This document shows positions 1-7,684 of a stretch of 64,000 bases of DNA, one piece after another. This DNA is from Serratia surfactantfaciens (GTDB lineage: Bacteria > Pseudomonadota > Gammaproteobacteria > Enterobacterales > Enterobacteriaceae). Under the pieces are notes generated by a model. It was not told where the DNA came from. It did not search any database and saw only the letters and a program-made list of their open reading frames with translations. The DNA lies in assembly GCF_001642805.2 (NCBI RefSeq), contig NZ_CP016948.1, positions 3,100,001 through 3,164,000 of the forward strand, read 5' to 3'. How positions within the stretch are numbered: the first letter of the stretch is position 1; every line of letters begins with the position of its first letter. The translations under genes were made by a program, and so were the position numbers.

Positions 1-245
1 ATCAGTACGCTGGCCAAATTCGCCCATTTTAATTCCAGGCCCCTCAGCGCTAACGCATCGCGCACCGTCCAGGCCAACAGCGCACACATCGCCGCATTCA
101 ATAAGCGTCGCCGAATGCCCACGTTGCGATAGGCGCCATGTAATAACGCCATCACGCCAGCCAGAATGGCGTTCAATACCGGCTGAAGATATTCACATAC
201 TCGCTGGACTATTAAGCCAACAGCGTCAGGCTCTATGCTGGACAT
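1..245 (-). CDS. chiW: Lambda S-like holin, probably ChiW (partial, C-terminus outside window)
   Basis: The minus strand reads open from an ATG at 245 to the left edge (81 codons), preceded by a strong ribosome site AAAAGGAG at 252-259. Seen: a short polar N-terminus, a hydrophobic segment (NAILAGVMALLHGAYR) and a second (LLNAAMCALLAWTVRDALAL). This lines up residue by residue with the lambda S holin core (MCAIIAWFIRDLL). Known: S. marcescens exports its chitinases with a holin (ChiW) plus a peptidoglycan endopeptidase (ChiX) and spanin-like ChiYZ, called the type 10 secretion system. Inferred: the place next to and divergent from chiB makes this chiW rather than a prophage holin; the partner genes would lie left of the window. 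A prophage holin cannot be excluded. Confidence 0.75.
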   Translation of the reverse strand, partial: MSSIEPDAVGLIVQRVCEYLQPVLNAILAGVMALLHGAYRNVGIRRRLLNAAMCALLAWTVRDALALRGLELKWANLASVL

Positions 246-537
246 AGCTCATCTCCTTTTTATTTTTAATTAAATGCCAATCACGGCCGGTGGGACATCG
301 GATAATCAGAATCTAGTTAAGGATGCTATTACAAAGCAAATGAATAAATACAGGACCTATGGTCGAATTCATTCATGCTGAACGCTGGCACAACAGATTA
401 GCGCCCGTGGATGCGACAGTTAATAAAATTTCATTATTATCGTGATTTATTTCGACTTTTGTTTTTACGAAAAATAAACATTAATGGCGGTGGGAAATAC
501 TTCCCCATCATAAAAACATCCACTCTGGAGAAATACC
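246..537. promoter_or_regulatory. Divergent chiW/chiB promoter region
   Basis: AT-rich non-coding DNA between the holin gene and chiB. It holds AAATTTCATTAT at 426-437, nearly the same as AAATTTCATCAT at 3225-3236 upstream of cbp21. Because both genes are known to depend on ChiR in S. marcescens, this is a candidate shared regulator site. The chiB ribosome site GGAGAA lies at 526-531. No clear -35/-10 pair stands out. Confidence 0.4.
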
Positions 538-2037
538 ATGTCCACACGCAAAGCCGTTATTGGGTATTATTTTATTCCAACCAACCAAATCAATAATTAC
601 ACCGAGTCCGATACCTCCATCGTGCCATTCCCGGTATCCAACATCACGCCGGCCAAAGCCAAACAGCTGACGCACATCAACTTCTCTTTCCTGGATATCA
701 ACAGCAACCTGGAATGCGCCTGGGATCCGGCCACCAACGACGCCAAAGCGCGCGATGTGGTCAAGCGCCTGACCGCGCTCAAAGCGCACAACCCCAACCT
801 GCGCATCATGTTCTCCATCGGCGGCTGGTACTACTCCAACGATCTGGGCGTGTCGCACGCCAACTACGTCAACGCGGTGAAAACCCCGGCGTCGCGCACC
901 AAGTTCGCCCAATCCTGCGTACGCATCATGAAGGATTACGGCTTCGACGGCGTGGACATCGACTGGGAGTATCCGCAAGCGGCAGAAGTGGACGGCTTCA
1001 TCGCCGCGCTGCAAGAGATCCGCACCCTGCTGAATCAGCAAACCGTCGCTGACGGCCGCCAGGCGCTGCCGTATCAGTTGACCATCGCCGGCGCCGGCGG
1101 CGCCTTCTTCCTGTCGCGCTATTACAGCAAGCTGGCGCAGATCGTCGCGCCGCTCGATTACATCAACCTGATGACCTACGATCTGGCCGGCCCCTGGGAG
1201 AAGATCACCAACCACCAGGCGGCGCTGTTCGGCGACGCGGCCGGGCCGACCTTCTACAATGCGCTGCGCGAAGCCAATCTGGGCTGGAGCTGGGAAGAGC
1301 TGACCCGCGCCTTCCCCAGCCCGTTCAGCCTGACGGTCGATGCCGCGGTGCAGCAACACCTGATGATGGAAGGGGTGCCGAGCGCCAAAATCGTGATGGG
1401 CGTGCCGTTTTACGGCCGCGCCTTCAAGGGCGTCAGCGGCGGCAACGGCGGGCAATACAGCAGCCACAGCACGCCGGGCGAAGATCCGTATCCGAGCACC
1501 GACTACTGGCTGGTGGGCTGCGAAGAGTGTGTGCGCGACAAGGATCCGCGCATCGCGTCCTATCGCCAGCTGGAGCAGATGCTGCAGGGCAACTACGGCT
1601 ATCAGCGGTTGTGGAACGACAAGACCAAAACCCCTTACCTGTATCATGCGCAGAACGGGCTGTTCGTCACCTATGACGACGCCGAGAGCTTCAAATACAA
1701 AGCGAAGTACATCAAGCAGCAGCAGCTGGGCGGCGTGATGTTCTGGCATCTGGGGCAAGACAACCGCAACGGCGATCTGCTGGCCGCGCTGGATCGCTAT
1801 TTCAACGCCGCGGACTACGACGACAGCCAGCTGGATATGGGCACCGGCCTGCGCTACACCGGCGTCGGCCCCGGCAACCTGCCTATCATGACGGCGCCGG
1901 CCTACGTGCCGGGCACCATTTACGCGCAGGGCGCGCTGGTGTCCTATCAGGGTTACGTCTGGCAGACCAAGTGGGGGTACATCACCTCTGCGCCGGGTTC
2001 AGACAGCGCCTGGCTGAAGGTGGGCCGCGTGGCGTAA
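538..2037 (+). CDS. chiB: Chitinase B, GH18 family with C-terminal chitin-binding domain
   Basis: Processive exo-chitinase that releases chitobiose from chitin. It is 499 residues, the exact known length of S. marcescens ChiB. The GH18 catalytic motif DGVDIDWEYP is present with D140, D142 and E144 (acid/base). The TIM barrel fills roughly residues 1-425; the last ~50 residues (AYVPGTIYAQGALVSYQGYVW...) are a CBM5/12 chitin-binding domain rich in aromatic residues. There is no classical cleavable signal peptide, as known for ChiB, which fits export by an unusual route; the divergent holin gene agrees with this. ATG at 538 has GGAGAA upstream. A rho-independent terminator follows. Confidence 0.98.
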   Translation: MSTRKAVIGYYFIPTNQINNYTESDTSIVPFPVSNITPAKAKQLTHINFSFLDINSNLECAWDPATNDAKARDVVKRLTALKAHNPNLRIMFSIGGWYYSNDLGVSHANYVNAVKTPASRTKFAQSCVRIMKDYGFDGVDIDWEYPQAAEVDGFIAALQEIRTLLNQQTVADGRQALPYQLTIAGAGGAFFLSRYYSKLAQIVAPLDYINLMTYDLAGPWEKITNHQAALFGDAAGPTFYNALREANLGWSWEELTRAFPSPFSLTVDAAVQQHLMMEGVPSAKIVMGVPFYGRAFKGVSGGNGGQYSSHSTPGEDPYPSTDYWLVGCEECVRDKDPRIASYRQLEQMLQGNYGYQRLWNDKTKTPYLYHAQNGLFVTYDDAESFKYKAKYIKQQQLGGVMFWHLGQDNRNGDLLAALDRYFNAADYDDSQLDMGTGLRYTGVGPGNLPIMTAPAYVPGTIYAQGALVSYQGYVWQTKWGYITSAPGSDSAWLKVGRVA

Positions 2038-2042
2038 GCCAT

Positions 2043-2080
2043 AAAAAAACCCCGTAGCCGAATGCTGCGGGGTTTTCATT
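2043..2080 (+). terminator. Rho-independent terminator after chiB
   Basis: Inverted repeat ACCCCGTAGC / GCTGCGGGGT with a short loop (about 2049-2074), followed by TTTT and preceded by an A-tract. It lies 10 bases after the chiB stop and could also end the convergent chiR transcript. Confidence 0.85.
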
Positions 2081-2122
2081 GAGTTAACCGTTTGATTTTC
2101 GCGTCCCTTCGTCTCTATTCCT

Positions 2123-3064
2123 TCAGTTATGGCACCATGGATAACCGCCATCCCGCACCACTTCGCGGCCCATCAGGCTGTAGACATCGCTTTTGCGCGT
2201 CAGCCGCTCATGCCACCAGTTAAACCCGGCGCCCTTGCTGGCCGGATGCCACGCCAGCCAAATCATTTCGTCGCCCTTTTGCATCTCCACCGGCACCGTC
2301 ACCAGTTCACCGCTGGCCAATTCCTTTTCGATCAGCGCAGGCGGCAAAAAAGCGTGGCCGATGCCGCGCTTGAGCAGCGCCAGGTTGCTTTCCACATCGC
2401 ATACCACCAGTTGACGCTGCAGAGGCAGCGTGCCGTGATTGCGTTTGGGCAGCTCATGGCTGCTGTCGGCGATCACTACCACGATGTCGTTCAGCCGCTG
2501 CTTCTTGCATACCGGCTTTCTCTGCGCCGCGAACGGGTGGGAAGGCGATACACACATCACGAAATTGAGCTTGCCGAGCATCAGGGTTTTGGCCTGCACG
2601 CTGTCGGGGATTTGGCCGATGGCGATGATCAGATCCGCCCGGTTGTTCTTCAGCGCATCCCAGGTGCCGTTCAACGCTTCCCGCTGCACCGAGATATTGG
2701 CGTTCGGGCAATGTTGAATATAGTCGCGGATATCCTGCGTCAGCGTTTCCAGCGGGAAGAAGGTGTCTACCGCCAGGCGGATATTATTGTCCAGCTTGGG
2801 GATGTTGCGCACCCGGCTTTCCAGATCCTGCACCGCATTTAAAATCCAACTGCCTTCCTGCAGGAGAAACTCCCCTTCATCCGTCAGGGTAATCATAGGG
2901 CCATTGCGATGAAAAAGTTTCACACAGAGTTTGCTTTCAATATTGGAAACCCGATAAGAGATCGCCGAAGGCGTTTTATGCAACGCCTCCGCCGCCATAG
3001 AGAAAGAGCCGGTGCTCTTGATGGTGCTGATTATTTTAATCGCGTCCAGGGATAATCTAGTCAT
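2123..3064 (-). CDS. chiR: LysR-family regulator of chitinase genes (ChiR)
   Basis: LysR-type regulator of 313 residues: winged HTH at about residues 3-62 (SLDAIKIISTIKSTGSFSMAAEALHKTPSAISYRVSNIESKL) and a co-inducer-binding domain from about 90. It sits between chiB and cbp21, where ChiR, the activator needed for chitinase and CBP21 production, is described in S. marcescens. It converges on chiB and diverges from cbp21. ATG at 3064 follows AGAGG at 3073-3077. The call rests on family and position; binding sites are inferred from shared motifs upstream of chiB and cbp21. Confidence 0.9.
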   Translation of the reverse strand: MTRLSLDAIKIISTIKSTGSFSMAAEALHKTPSAISYRVSNIESKLCVKLFHRNGPMITLTDEGEFLLQEGSWILNAVQDLESRVRNIPKLDNNIRLAVDTFFPLETLTQDIRDYIQHCPNANISVQREALNGTWDALKNNRADLIIAIGQIPDSVQAKTLMLGKLNFVMCVSPSHPFAAQRKPVCKKQRLNDIVVVIADSSHELPKRNHGTLPLQRQLVVCDVESNLALLKRGIGHAFLPPALIEKELASGELVTVPVEMQKGDEMIWLAWHPASKGAGFNWWHERLTRKSDVYSLMGREVVRDGGYPWCHN

Positions 3065-3468
3065 ACAAATTCCTCTTTAAAATAAAATAAGAAAAATGAC
3101 ACTAAATTCCCGAGGTGGTGGCGCACAAAAATCGATCAAGTCGAACAAGGGTACTCAAGGCAACAAGCAATATACTTCATAAATGAGAGCGCTATCTTAA
3201 ATACTATTCATCACTACATGATATAAATTTCATCATAGCGCCGTGTTTTTACACTGTGACAGTTAAATAAATTCAGCCTAACGATCAAAGATCGTCATCA
3301 TGATAATTTTCGTTAATAGCCGTTAAAACATTCCGCTCTATCGCACAACCAGAATGATAAAAATAAAACAAGCCGACAAGAAGGGTTATTTCCAATTGCG
3401 TTATTAGTCTCTCATTTTGTCGGTGAAATACGCTCAACTTACAACATAATTTCAGTCAGGAGTGACTT
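3065..3468. promoter_or_regulatory. chiR/cbp21 divergent control region
   Basis: About 400 bases of AT-rich DNA with no credible gene. Noted sites: ATGAT-N9-ATCAT at 3218-3236, a LysR-like inverted repeat that contains AAATTTCATCAT (3225-3236), shared in near-identical form with the chiB upstream region; and a perfect palindrome ACGATC-AAA-GATCGT at 3281-3295. The cbp21 ribosome site is CAGGAG at 3456-3461. The sites are visible in the sequence; their role is inferred. Confidence 0.5.
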
Positions 3469-4062
3469 ATGAACAAAACTTCCCGTACCCTGCTCTCTCT
3501 GGGCCTGCTGAGCGCGGCCATGTTCGGCGTTTCGCAACAGGCGAATGCCCACGGTTATGTCGAGTCGCCGGCCAGCCGCGCCTATCAGTGCAAACTGCAG
3601 CTCAACACGCAGTGCGGCAGCGTGCAATATGAACCGCAGAGCGTCGAAGGCCTGAAAGGCTTCCCGCAGGCCGGCCCGGTTGACGGTCACATCGCCAGCG
3701 CCAACAAGTCCACTTTCTTCGAGTTGGATCAGCAAACGTCGACGCGCTGGAACAAGCTCAACCTGAAAACCGGCCCGAACTCCTTTACCTGGAAGCTGAC
3801 CGCACGTCACAGCACCACCAGCTGGCGCTATTTCATCACCAAACCGAACTGGGACGCTTCTCAGCCACTGACCCGCGCTTCCTTTGACCTGACGCCGTTC
3901 TGCCAGTTCAACGATGGCGGCGCCATCCCGGCCGCTCAGGTCACCCACCAGTGCAACATACCGGCAGATCGCAGCGGTTCGCACGTGATCCTTGCCGTGT
4001 GGGACATAGCCGACACCGCCAACGCCTTCTATCAGGCGATCGACGTCAACCTGAGCAACTAA
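3469..4062 (+). CDS. cbp21: Chitin-active lytic polysaccharide monooxygenase CBP21 (AA10)
   Basis: Secreted copper enzyme that oxidatively cleaves crystalline chitin and so helps chitinases such as ChiB. At 197 residues it has the known length of CBP21. Residues 1-27 form a signal peptide ending ...QQANA, so the mature protein begins with H28 ([15 protein letters not shown]); H28 and H114 (TARHSTTSW) form the copper histidine brace. The AA10 domain is the whole mature protein, with no extra binding module. ATG at 3469 follows CAGGAG. A terminator lies directly downstream. Confidence 0.98.
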   Translation: MNKTSRTLLSLGLLSAAMFGVSQQANAHGYVESPASRAYQCKLQLNTQCGSVQYEPQSVEGLKGFPQAGPVDGHIASANKSTFFELDQQTSTRWNKLNLKTGPNSFTWKLTARHSTTSWRYFITKPNWDASQPLTRASFDLTPFCQFNDGGAIPAAQVTHQCNIPADRSGSHVILAVWDIADTANAFYQAIDVNLSN

Positions 4063-4088
4063 TCCGTCAAAAGGGGGACATCTCTGGA

Positions 4089-4119
4089 GGGTTCAGCCTG
4101 GCGCTGAACCCTTTTTTTT
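4089..4119 (+). terminator. Rho-independent terminator after cbp21
   Basis: Perfect 9-bp stem GGGTTCAGC (4089-4097) / GCTGAACCC (4103-4111), 5-base loop, then eight T. It separates cbp21 from the convergent SorC-family regulator gene. Confidence 0.92.
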
Positions 4120-4129
4120 GCAGGTGCCG

Positions 4130-5092
4130 CTATTGCGACATGTTGAGGATAGTGCGCACATTGAGCGCGCTGGTGGCGATAATATCGATGGCGCCGGTGC
4201 GCAATGCCCCCAGAATCGCCAGCGCCTTGGTATTCTCGGAAGCAATGGCGATCACACAAGGAATTTTGCGCAGTTCATCAATGCTCAGCCCGATCACTCG
4301 GTCATTCATCACCGTGTCGACGTGCTGCCCCTGAGCGTTGAAAAAGTCATAGCCGGCGATATCGCCGATCACGCCCTGATTAAGGCTGGCGTCGATAATC
4401 TCATGCGGCGTGAACCAGCCCAACTTCACCATGTAGCTGTTTTCATTCATATCGCCAATGCCAACCAGCGCCACATCGGCTTTACGGGCGCGATCCAGCG
4501 TTTCCTTAATCGTGCCGTTCTGCATGAAAGCCTCTTTCAACGCGCGATTTTCGACGTAGGCCGGCGCATAGAGCGTCTCGCTGCTGCCGCCGAACTTCTT
4601 CGCCAAACGCCGGCTGATGTGGTCGGCGTTGATCGCATCGCCCGGACGGTGCGTGCCGCCGATGCCGCAGATAAACTTGCAGTTGCGTTCCGTCACGCTG
4701 CCGACGTGATCGGCGATCGCCGCCACGTTGCGTCCCTGCCCGACCGCCAACACCATTTCGTCTTTCAACGACATTGCCAGATAGTTGGACACCAGCGCCG
4801 CCACCTGTCGCCGCTGCTCCTCTTCGTCCTGATGGTCGAGCGCAATCAGCGCGCGGCTGATGGGAAAACGCTCCAGCATTTGTTGCTCCAGCCGGGTACT
4901 GAATACCGGGTGATAACGCACGTTGATCTCGACGATGCCCTCTTCCTTGGCGCGTTTGAGCAAGCGACCGACTTTGATCCGCGAGATGCCGAACTTCTTG
5001 GCGATCTCTTCCTGCGTGATCTCATCCTGATAATAAGCCACGGCGATTTCAGTCAGCAGTTCGTTATCCTGGGACACAGTTTGTTTTTCCAT
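4130..5092 (-). CDS. SorC-family (EryD-like) transcriptional regulator of the polyol cluster
   Basis: Sugar-responsive regulator of 320 residues. The N-terminal HTH (about residues 12-55: AVAYYQDEITQEEIAKKFGISRIKVGRLLKRAKEEG) and the sugar-phosphate-binding domain (about 60-320, with VGQGRNVAAIADHV and GIGDMNENSYM) are typical of the SorC/DeoR-B.subtilis class, to which the erythritol repressor EryD of Brucella belongs. It is the last gene of a minus-strand set that runs from the dehydrogenase at 10132 down to here. Inferred: it senses a cluster intermediate and controls the divergent promoters at 10133-10450. The inducer cannot be read from sequence. Confidence 0.85.
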   Translation of the reverse strand: MEKQTVSQDNELLTEIAVAYYQDEITQEEIAKKFGISRIKVGRLLKRAKEEGIVEINVRYHPVFSTRLEQQMLERFPISRALIALDHQDEEEQRRQVAALVSNYLAMSLKDEMVLAVGQGRNVAAIADHVGSVTERNCKFICGIGGTHRPGDAINADHISRRLAKKFGGSSETLYAPAYVENRALKEAFMQNGTIKETLDRARKADVALVGIGDMNENSYMVKLGWFTPHEIIDASLNQGVIGDIAGYDFFNAQGQHVDTVMNDRVIGLSIDELRKIPCVIAIASENTKALAILGALRTGAIDIIATSALNVRTILNMSQ

Positions 5093-5187
5093 CCGTTAGA
5101 CGTTTCCCCACGGCAGGCCGGTTGATGATGGCGGAGGGACGATACGCCGCCCTCCGACAAGGCTGAATGCCCGCTAGTATAACGCGT

Positions 5188-5844
5188 TCAAGCGGCAACG
5201 GTATTCAGTCGTTGCTCCACCTCGTCCGCCAATCGGGTCAAGAGCAGACAACAAGAGACCGCACCGGCGTCCAGTACGCCGCGCGAACGCTCGCCCAGAC
5301 GACTGGCGCGGCCGATTTTCGCCACCAGCTCGCGGGTGGAGTCCCGCCCGCGCTCTGCGGCGATTTTCATTTGTTCCAGCGCTGCGGCAAAGTCGTCACC
5401 GCGCCCCGCCGCTTGTTCAAATGCCGTTACCGCCGGTATCAGCGTATCCATCAGACACTTGTCGCCCACGCCCGCGCTGCTGATGTCCTGCAGTTCGCTC
5501 AATCCGCCGTGCAACATCGCCAGAAACGCCTGCTTATCCAGCACGCTGCGCTCACGAACGCTCTCCGCCATGCCCATGAACAGGCTACCGTACAACGGTC
5601 CCATCGAACCGCCGATGCCCTCCATCAGCGCATCCGAAACCGCATCGAACGCCTGCGCCAGCGTGAGCTCGCGGCCGCGAATGGCGTCGCCGCACATCGC
5701 GAATCCCTTCGACATATTAATGCCGTGATCACCGTCGCCGATGGCGCCGTCGATTTCGCTCAGGTATTCGCGGTTGCTGACAATGGTTTCTATCAGCCCC
5801 GCAACGATCTCACTGCCGTACCGGGTTGAAATTTGTTCCGTCAT
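5188..5844 (-). CDS. DhaL-like kinase subunit (ADP-binding half of a ketose kinase)
   Basis: 218 residues, close to DhaL (about 210). The metal/nucleotide motif DGDHGINM (about 37-44) and GGSMGPLYGSLFMGM (about 79-93) are the DhaL signature. It binds Mg-nucleotide and phosphorylates the ketose held by the DhaK-like subunit. It lies 3 bases downstream of the dhaK-like gene, so the two are co-translated. No DhaM (PTS donor) gene is near, so ATP is the likely donor, or a distant DhaM is used. Neighbours point to erythrulose rather than dihydroxyacetone as substrate; this is inference. Confidence 0.85.
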   Translation of the reverse strand: MTEQISTRYGSEIVAGLIETIVSNREYLSEIDGAIGDGDHGINMSKGFAMCGDAIRGRELTLAQAFDAVSDALMEGIGGSMGPLYGSLFMGMAESVRERSVLDKQAFLAMLHGGLSELQDISSAGVGDKCLMDTLIPAVTAFEQAAGRGDDFAAALEQMKIAAERGRDSTRELVAKIGRASRLGERSRGVLDAGAVSCCLLLTRLADEVEQRLNTVAA

Positions 5845-5847
5845 GAT

Positions 5848-6849
5848 TCACTCCACCTGCGTTAAACCTAAGGATTGCGCCGGCATGTCCAGCAGCGTTT
5901 TCAGTTCGTCATCCAGCGTCATCAGCGTCAGCGTCACGCCCATCATTTCCAGCGACGTGAAGTAATTGCCGACGTAGCGCCGATGCACCCGCACGCCTTT
6001 CGCCGTCAACCGGCGCTCGATTTCGGCGTAATAGATATACAGCTCCATCACCGGCGTGGCGCCGAGCCCGGAGATCAGCAACGCCACCTCCTGGCCCTGT
6101 TCCAGCGGCATGTCGTTGAGCACGAAGTCGAGCATGGTGCCGGCCATCGCCGACGCCGACTGGATCGGCGATACCTCAATACCCGGTTCGCCGTGATGGC
6201 CGATGCCGATCTCCATCTTGCCGTCTTCGATATGAAAATTGGGTTTGCCGACCGCGGGAATGGTGCAGGAACTGAGGCCGACGCCGATCGAACGACACCG
6301 GTCGATGGCTTTTTGCGCCGCGCCGATCACGCCGTCCAGATCGTAGCCCTTGGCCGCCGCCGCCGCGCCGACCTTCCACATCAGAATTTCTCCGGCCACG
6401 CCGCGTCGCTTCTCGATTTCACTGGCCGGCGCCGAGGCGACATCATCATTGGCCACCACGGTTTTCACCCGTATGCCGGCCGCCGTGGCCTTCTTGATCG
6501 CCATCTTGACGTTCATGTTGTCGCCGGCGTAGTTGCCGTACAAACAAGCCACGCCGGCACCGCTGTCCGCCGCCTTGAAGGCGTCGAGAAACGCCCCTGC
6601 CGTAGGAGAAGAAAAAATTTCGCCAATCGCAACGGCGTCCAGCATGTTCTTGCCGACATAACCCAGGAACGCCGGCTCATGACCGGAACCGCCGCCGGTG
6701 ACAATGCCCACTTTACCGGCGATCGGCGCCGCCGGGTATTTCAACACCCGCGCATTGTCGGTGGCGGCGTAATAGTTCGGATGGGCCAGCTGATAGCCCT
6801 GAATGGCGTCTTCCACTACGTGATCGGGATCGTTAATGATTCTGTTCAT
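5848..6849 (-). CDS. DhaK-like kinase subunit (ketose-binding; probable erythrulose kinase)
   Basis: 333 residues, DhaK-like. GGGSGHEPAF (about 52-61) and the catalytic histidine in IGIGHHGEPGIE (about 213-224), which binds the substrate carbonyl covalently in DhaK, are both intact. Known: the Mycobacterium erythrulose kinases LerK and DerK are fused DhaK-DhaL proteins; here the halves are separate genes in the order dhaK-dhaL. With an SDR, a zinc dehydrogenase, a polyol permease and an RpiB-like isomerase in the cluster, the best guess is an erythrulose kinase. A plain dihydroxyacetone kinase is the alternative. ATG at 6849 is 29 bases after the SDR stop. Confidence 0.85.
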   Translation of the reverse strand: MNRIINDPDHVVEDAIQGYQLAHPNYYAATDNARVLKYPAAPIAGKVGIVTGGGSGHEPAFLGYVGKNMLDAVAIGEIFSSPTAGAFLDAFKAADSGAGVACLYGNYAGDNMNVKMAIKKATAAGIRVKTVVANDDVASAPASEIEKRRGVAGEILMWKVGAAAAAKGYDLDGVIGAAQKAIDRCRSIGVGLSSCTIPAVGKPNFHIEDGKMEIGIGHHGEPGIEVSPIQSASAMAGTMLDFVLNDMPLEQGQEVALLISGLGATPVMELYIYYAEIERRLTAKGVRVHRRYVGNYFTSLEMMGVTLTLMTLDDELKTLLDMPAQSLGLTQVE

Positions 6850-6878
6850 CGCGGCCTCTCTGTCGCCTGAATAAGGAA

Positions 6879-7649
6879 TTATTGAATGGTGTATCCGCCG
6901 TCGACCACCAGGTTGGCGCCGGTGATCATCGCTGCCGCGTCACCGGCCAAAAACAGAGCGCTGGCGGCGATATCTTGCGGCTCGGCGAAGCGCCGCAGCG
7001 GAATTTTCTGCTTCATCTGCTCCGCTACCTCGCCAGACCAGGCTTTGCGCCCCAGCTCCGTCAAAACCACGGTGGGTGAAATGGCGTTGACCCGCACGTT
7101 GTACGACCCCCACTCCAACGCCAGCACCTGGGTCAAGCCGATAACGCCCGCTTTGCTGGCGCAATAGGCCAGGTGATTAGGCAAAGCCACTACGCCGGCC
7201 TGCGAGGCGAGATTGATGATGCTGCCGCCGCGCTGGCGAATGAAACGGCGCCCCACCGCCTGGCAGGTGAGAAACACGCCTTTCAGATTGACCGCCAGGG
7301 TTGCATCCCACGCCGTTTCCGGCAGCTCCTCGGCCGGATGCAGCGCGACGATACCGGCGCTGTTGACCAGCACGTCCAGCCGCCCGAAATGCGCTTCGGC
7401 CTGCGCCACCGCCCGGTCCACCGAGGCCGAATCGGTCACGTCAGCCACAACGCCCAACGCCGCCTCGGCGTGCAGTTGCCGCGCCACTTCCACCACCTGC
7501 GGTGCACGGTCAAGCAGCACCACGCGTGCGCCGTTTTGCAGATAGCGTTCGGCGATCGCGAGACCGATACCCGCAGCGCCGCCGGTAATCAACGCCACCT
7601 TGCCCTGCAGCGAGAGTTCGCGTGGCGGCATAGTTTGATGATTAATCAT
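6879..7649 (-). CDS. Short-chain dehydrogenase/reductase (D-threitol dehydrogenase-like)
   Basis: Classical SDR of 256 residues. The NAD-binding loop is TGGAAGIG (22-29), the cofactor-specificity aspartate D47 at the end of beta-2 (VVLLDRA) favours NAD, and the catalytic set is N121, S149, Y162 and K166 (YCASK). The sequence style matches the GolD/D-threitol dehydrogenase group that oxidises tetritols and pentitols to ketoses. ATG at 7649 follows AGGGGAAA. It lies between the permease and kinase genes in one transcription unit. The exact polyol is inferred from context. Confidence 0.8.
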   Translation of the reverse strand: MINHQTMPPRELSLQGKVALITGGAAGIGLAIAERYLQNGARVVLLDRAPQVVEVARQLHAEAALGVVADVTDSASVDRAVAQAEAHFGRLDVLVNSAGIVALHPAEELPETAWDATLAVNLKGVFLTCQAVGRRFIRQRGGSIINLASQAGVVALPNHLAYCASKAGVIGLTQVLALEWGSYNVRVNAISPTVVLTELGRKAWSGEVAEQMKQKIPLRRFAEPQDIAASALFLAGDAAAMITGANLVVDGGYTIQ

Positions 7650-7684
7650 AAATTTCCCCTTAAAACTGTGAACTTCACCATCGG

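Noticed and set aside
411..596. 61-codon frame before chiB
   Set aside because: Overlaps the chiB start in another frame, has no ribosome site and lies in the chiB leader.
508..1758. Open frame of 416 codons antisense to chiB
   Set aside because: Shadow of chiB produced by GC-rich codons; no ribosome site and no recognisable protein.
3251..3266. TGTGAC at 3255 as a CRP site upstream of cbp21
   Set aside because: Only the left half of the CRP palindrome is present.
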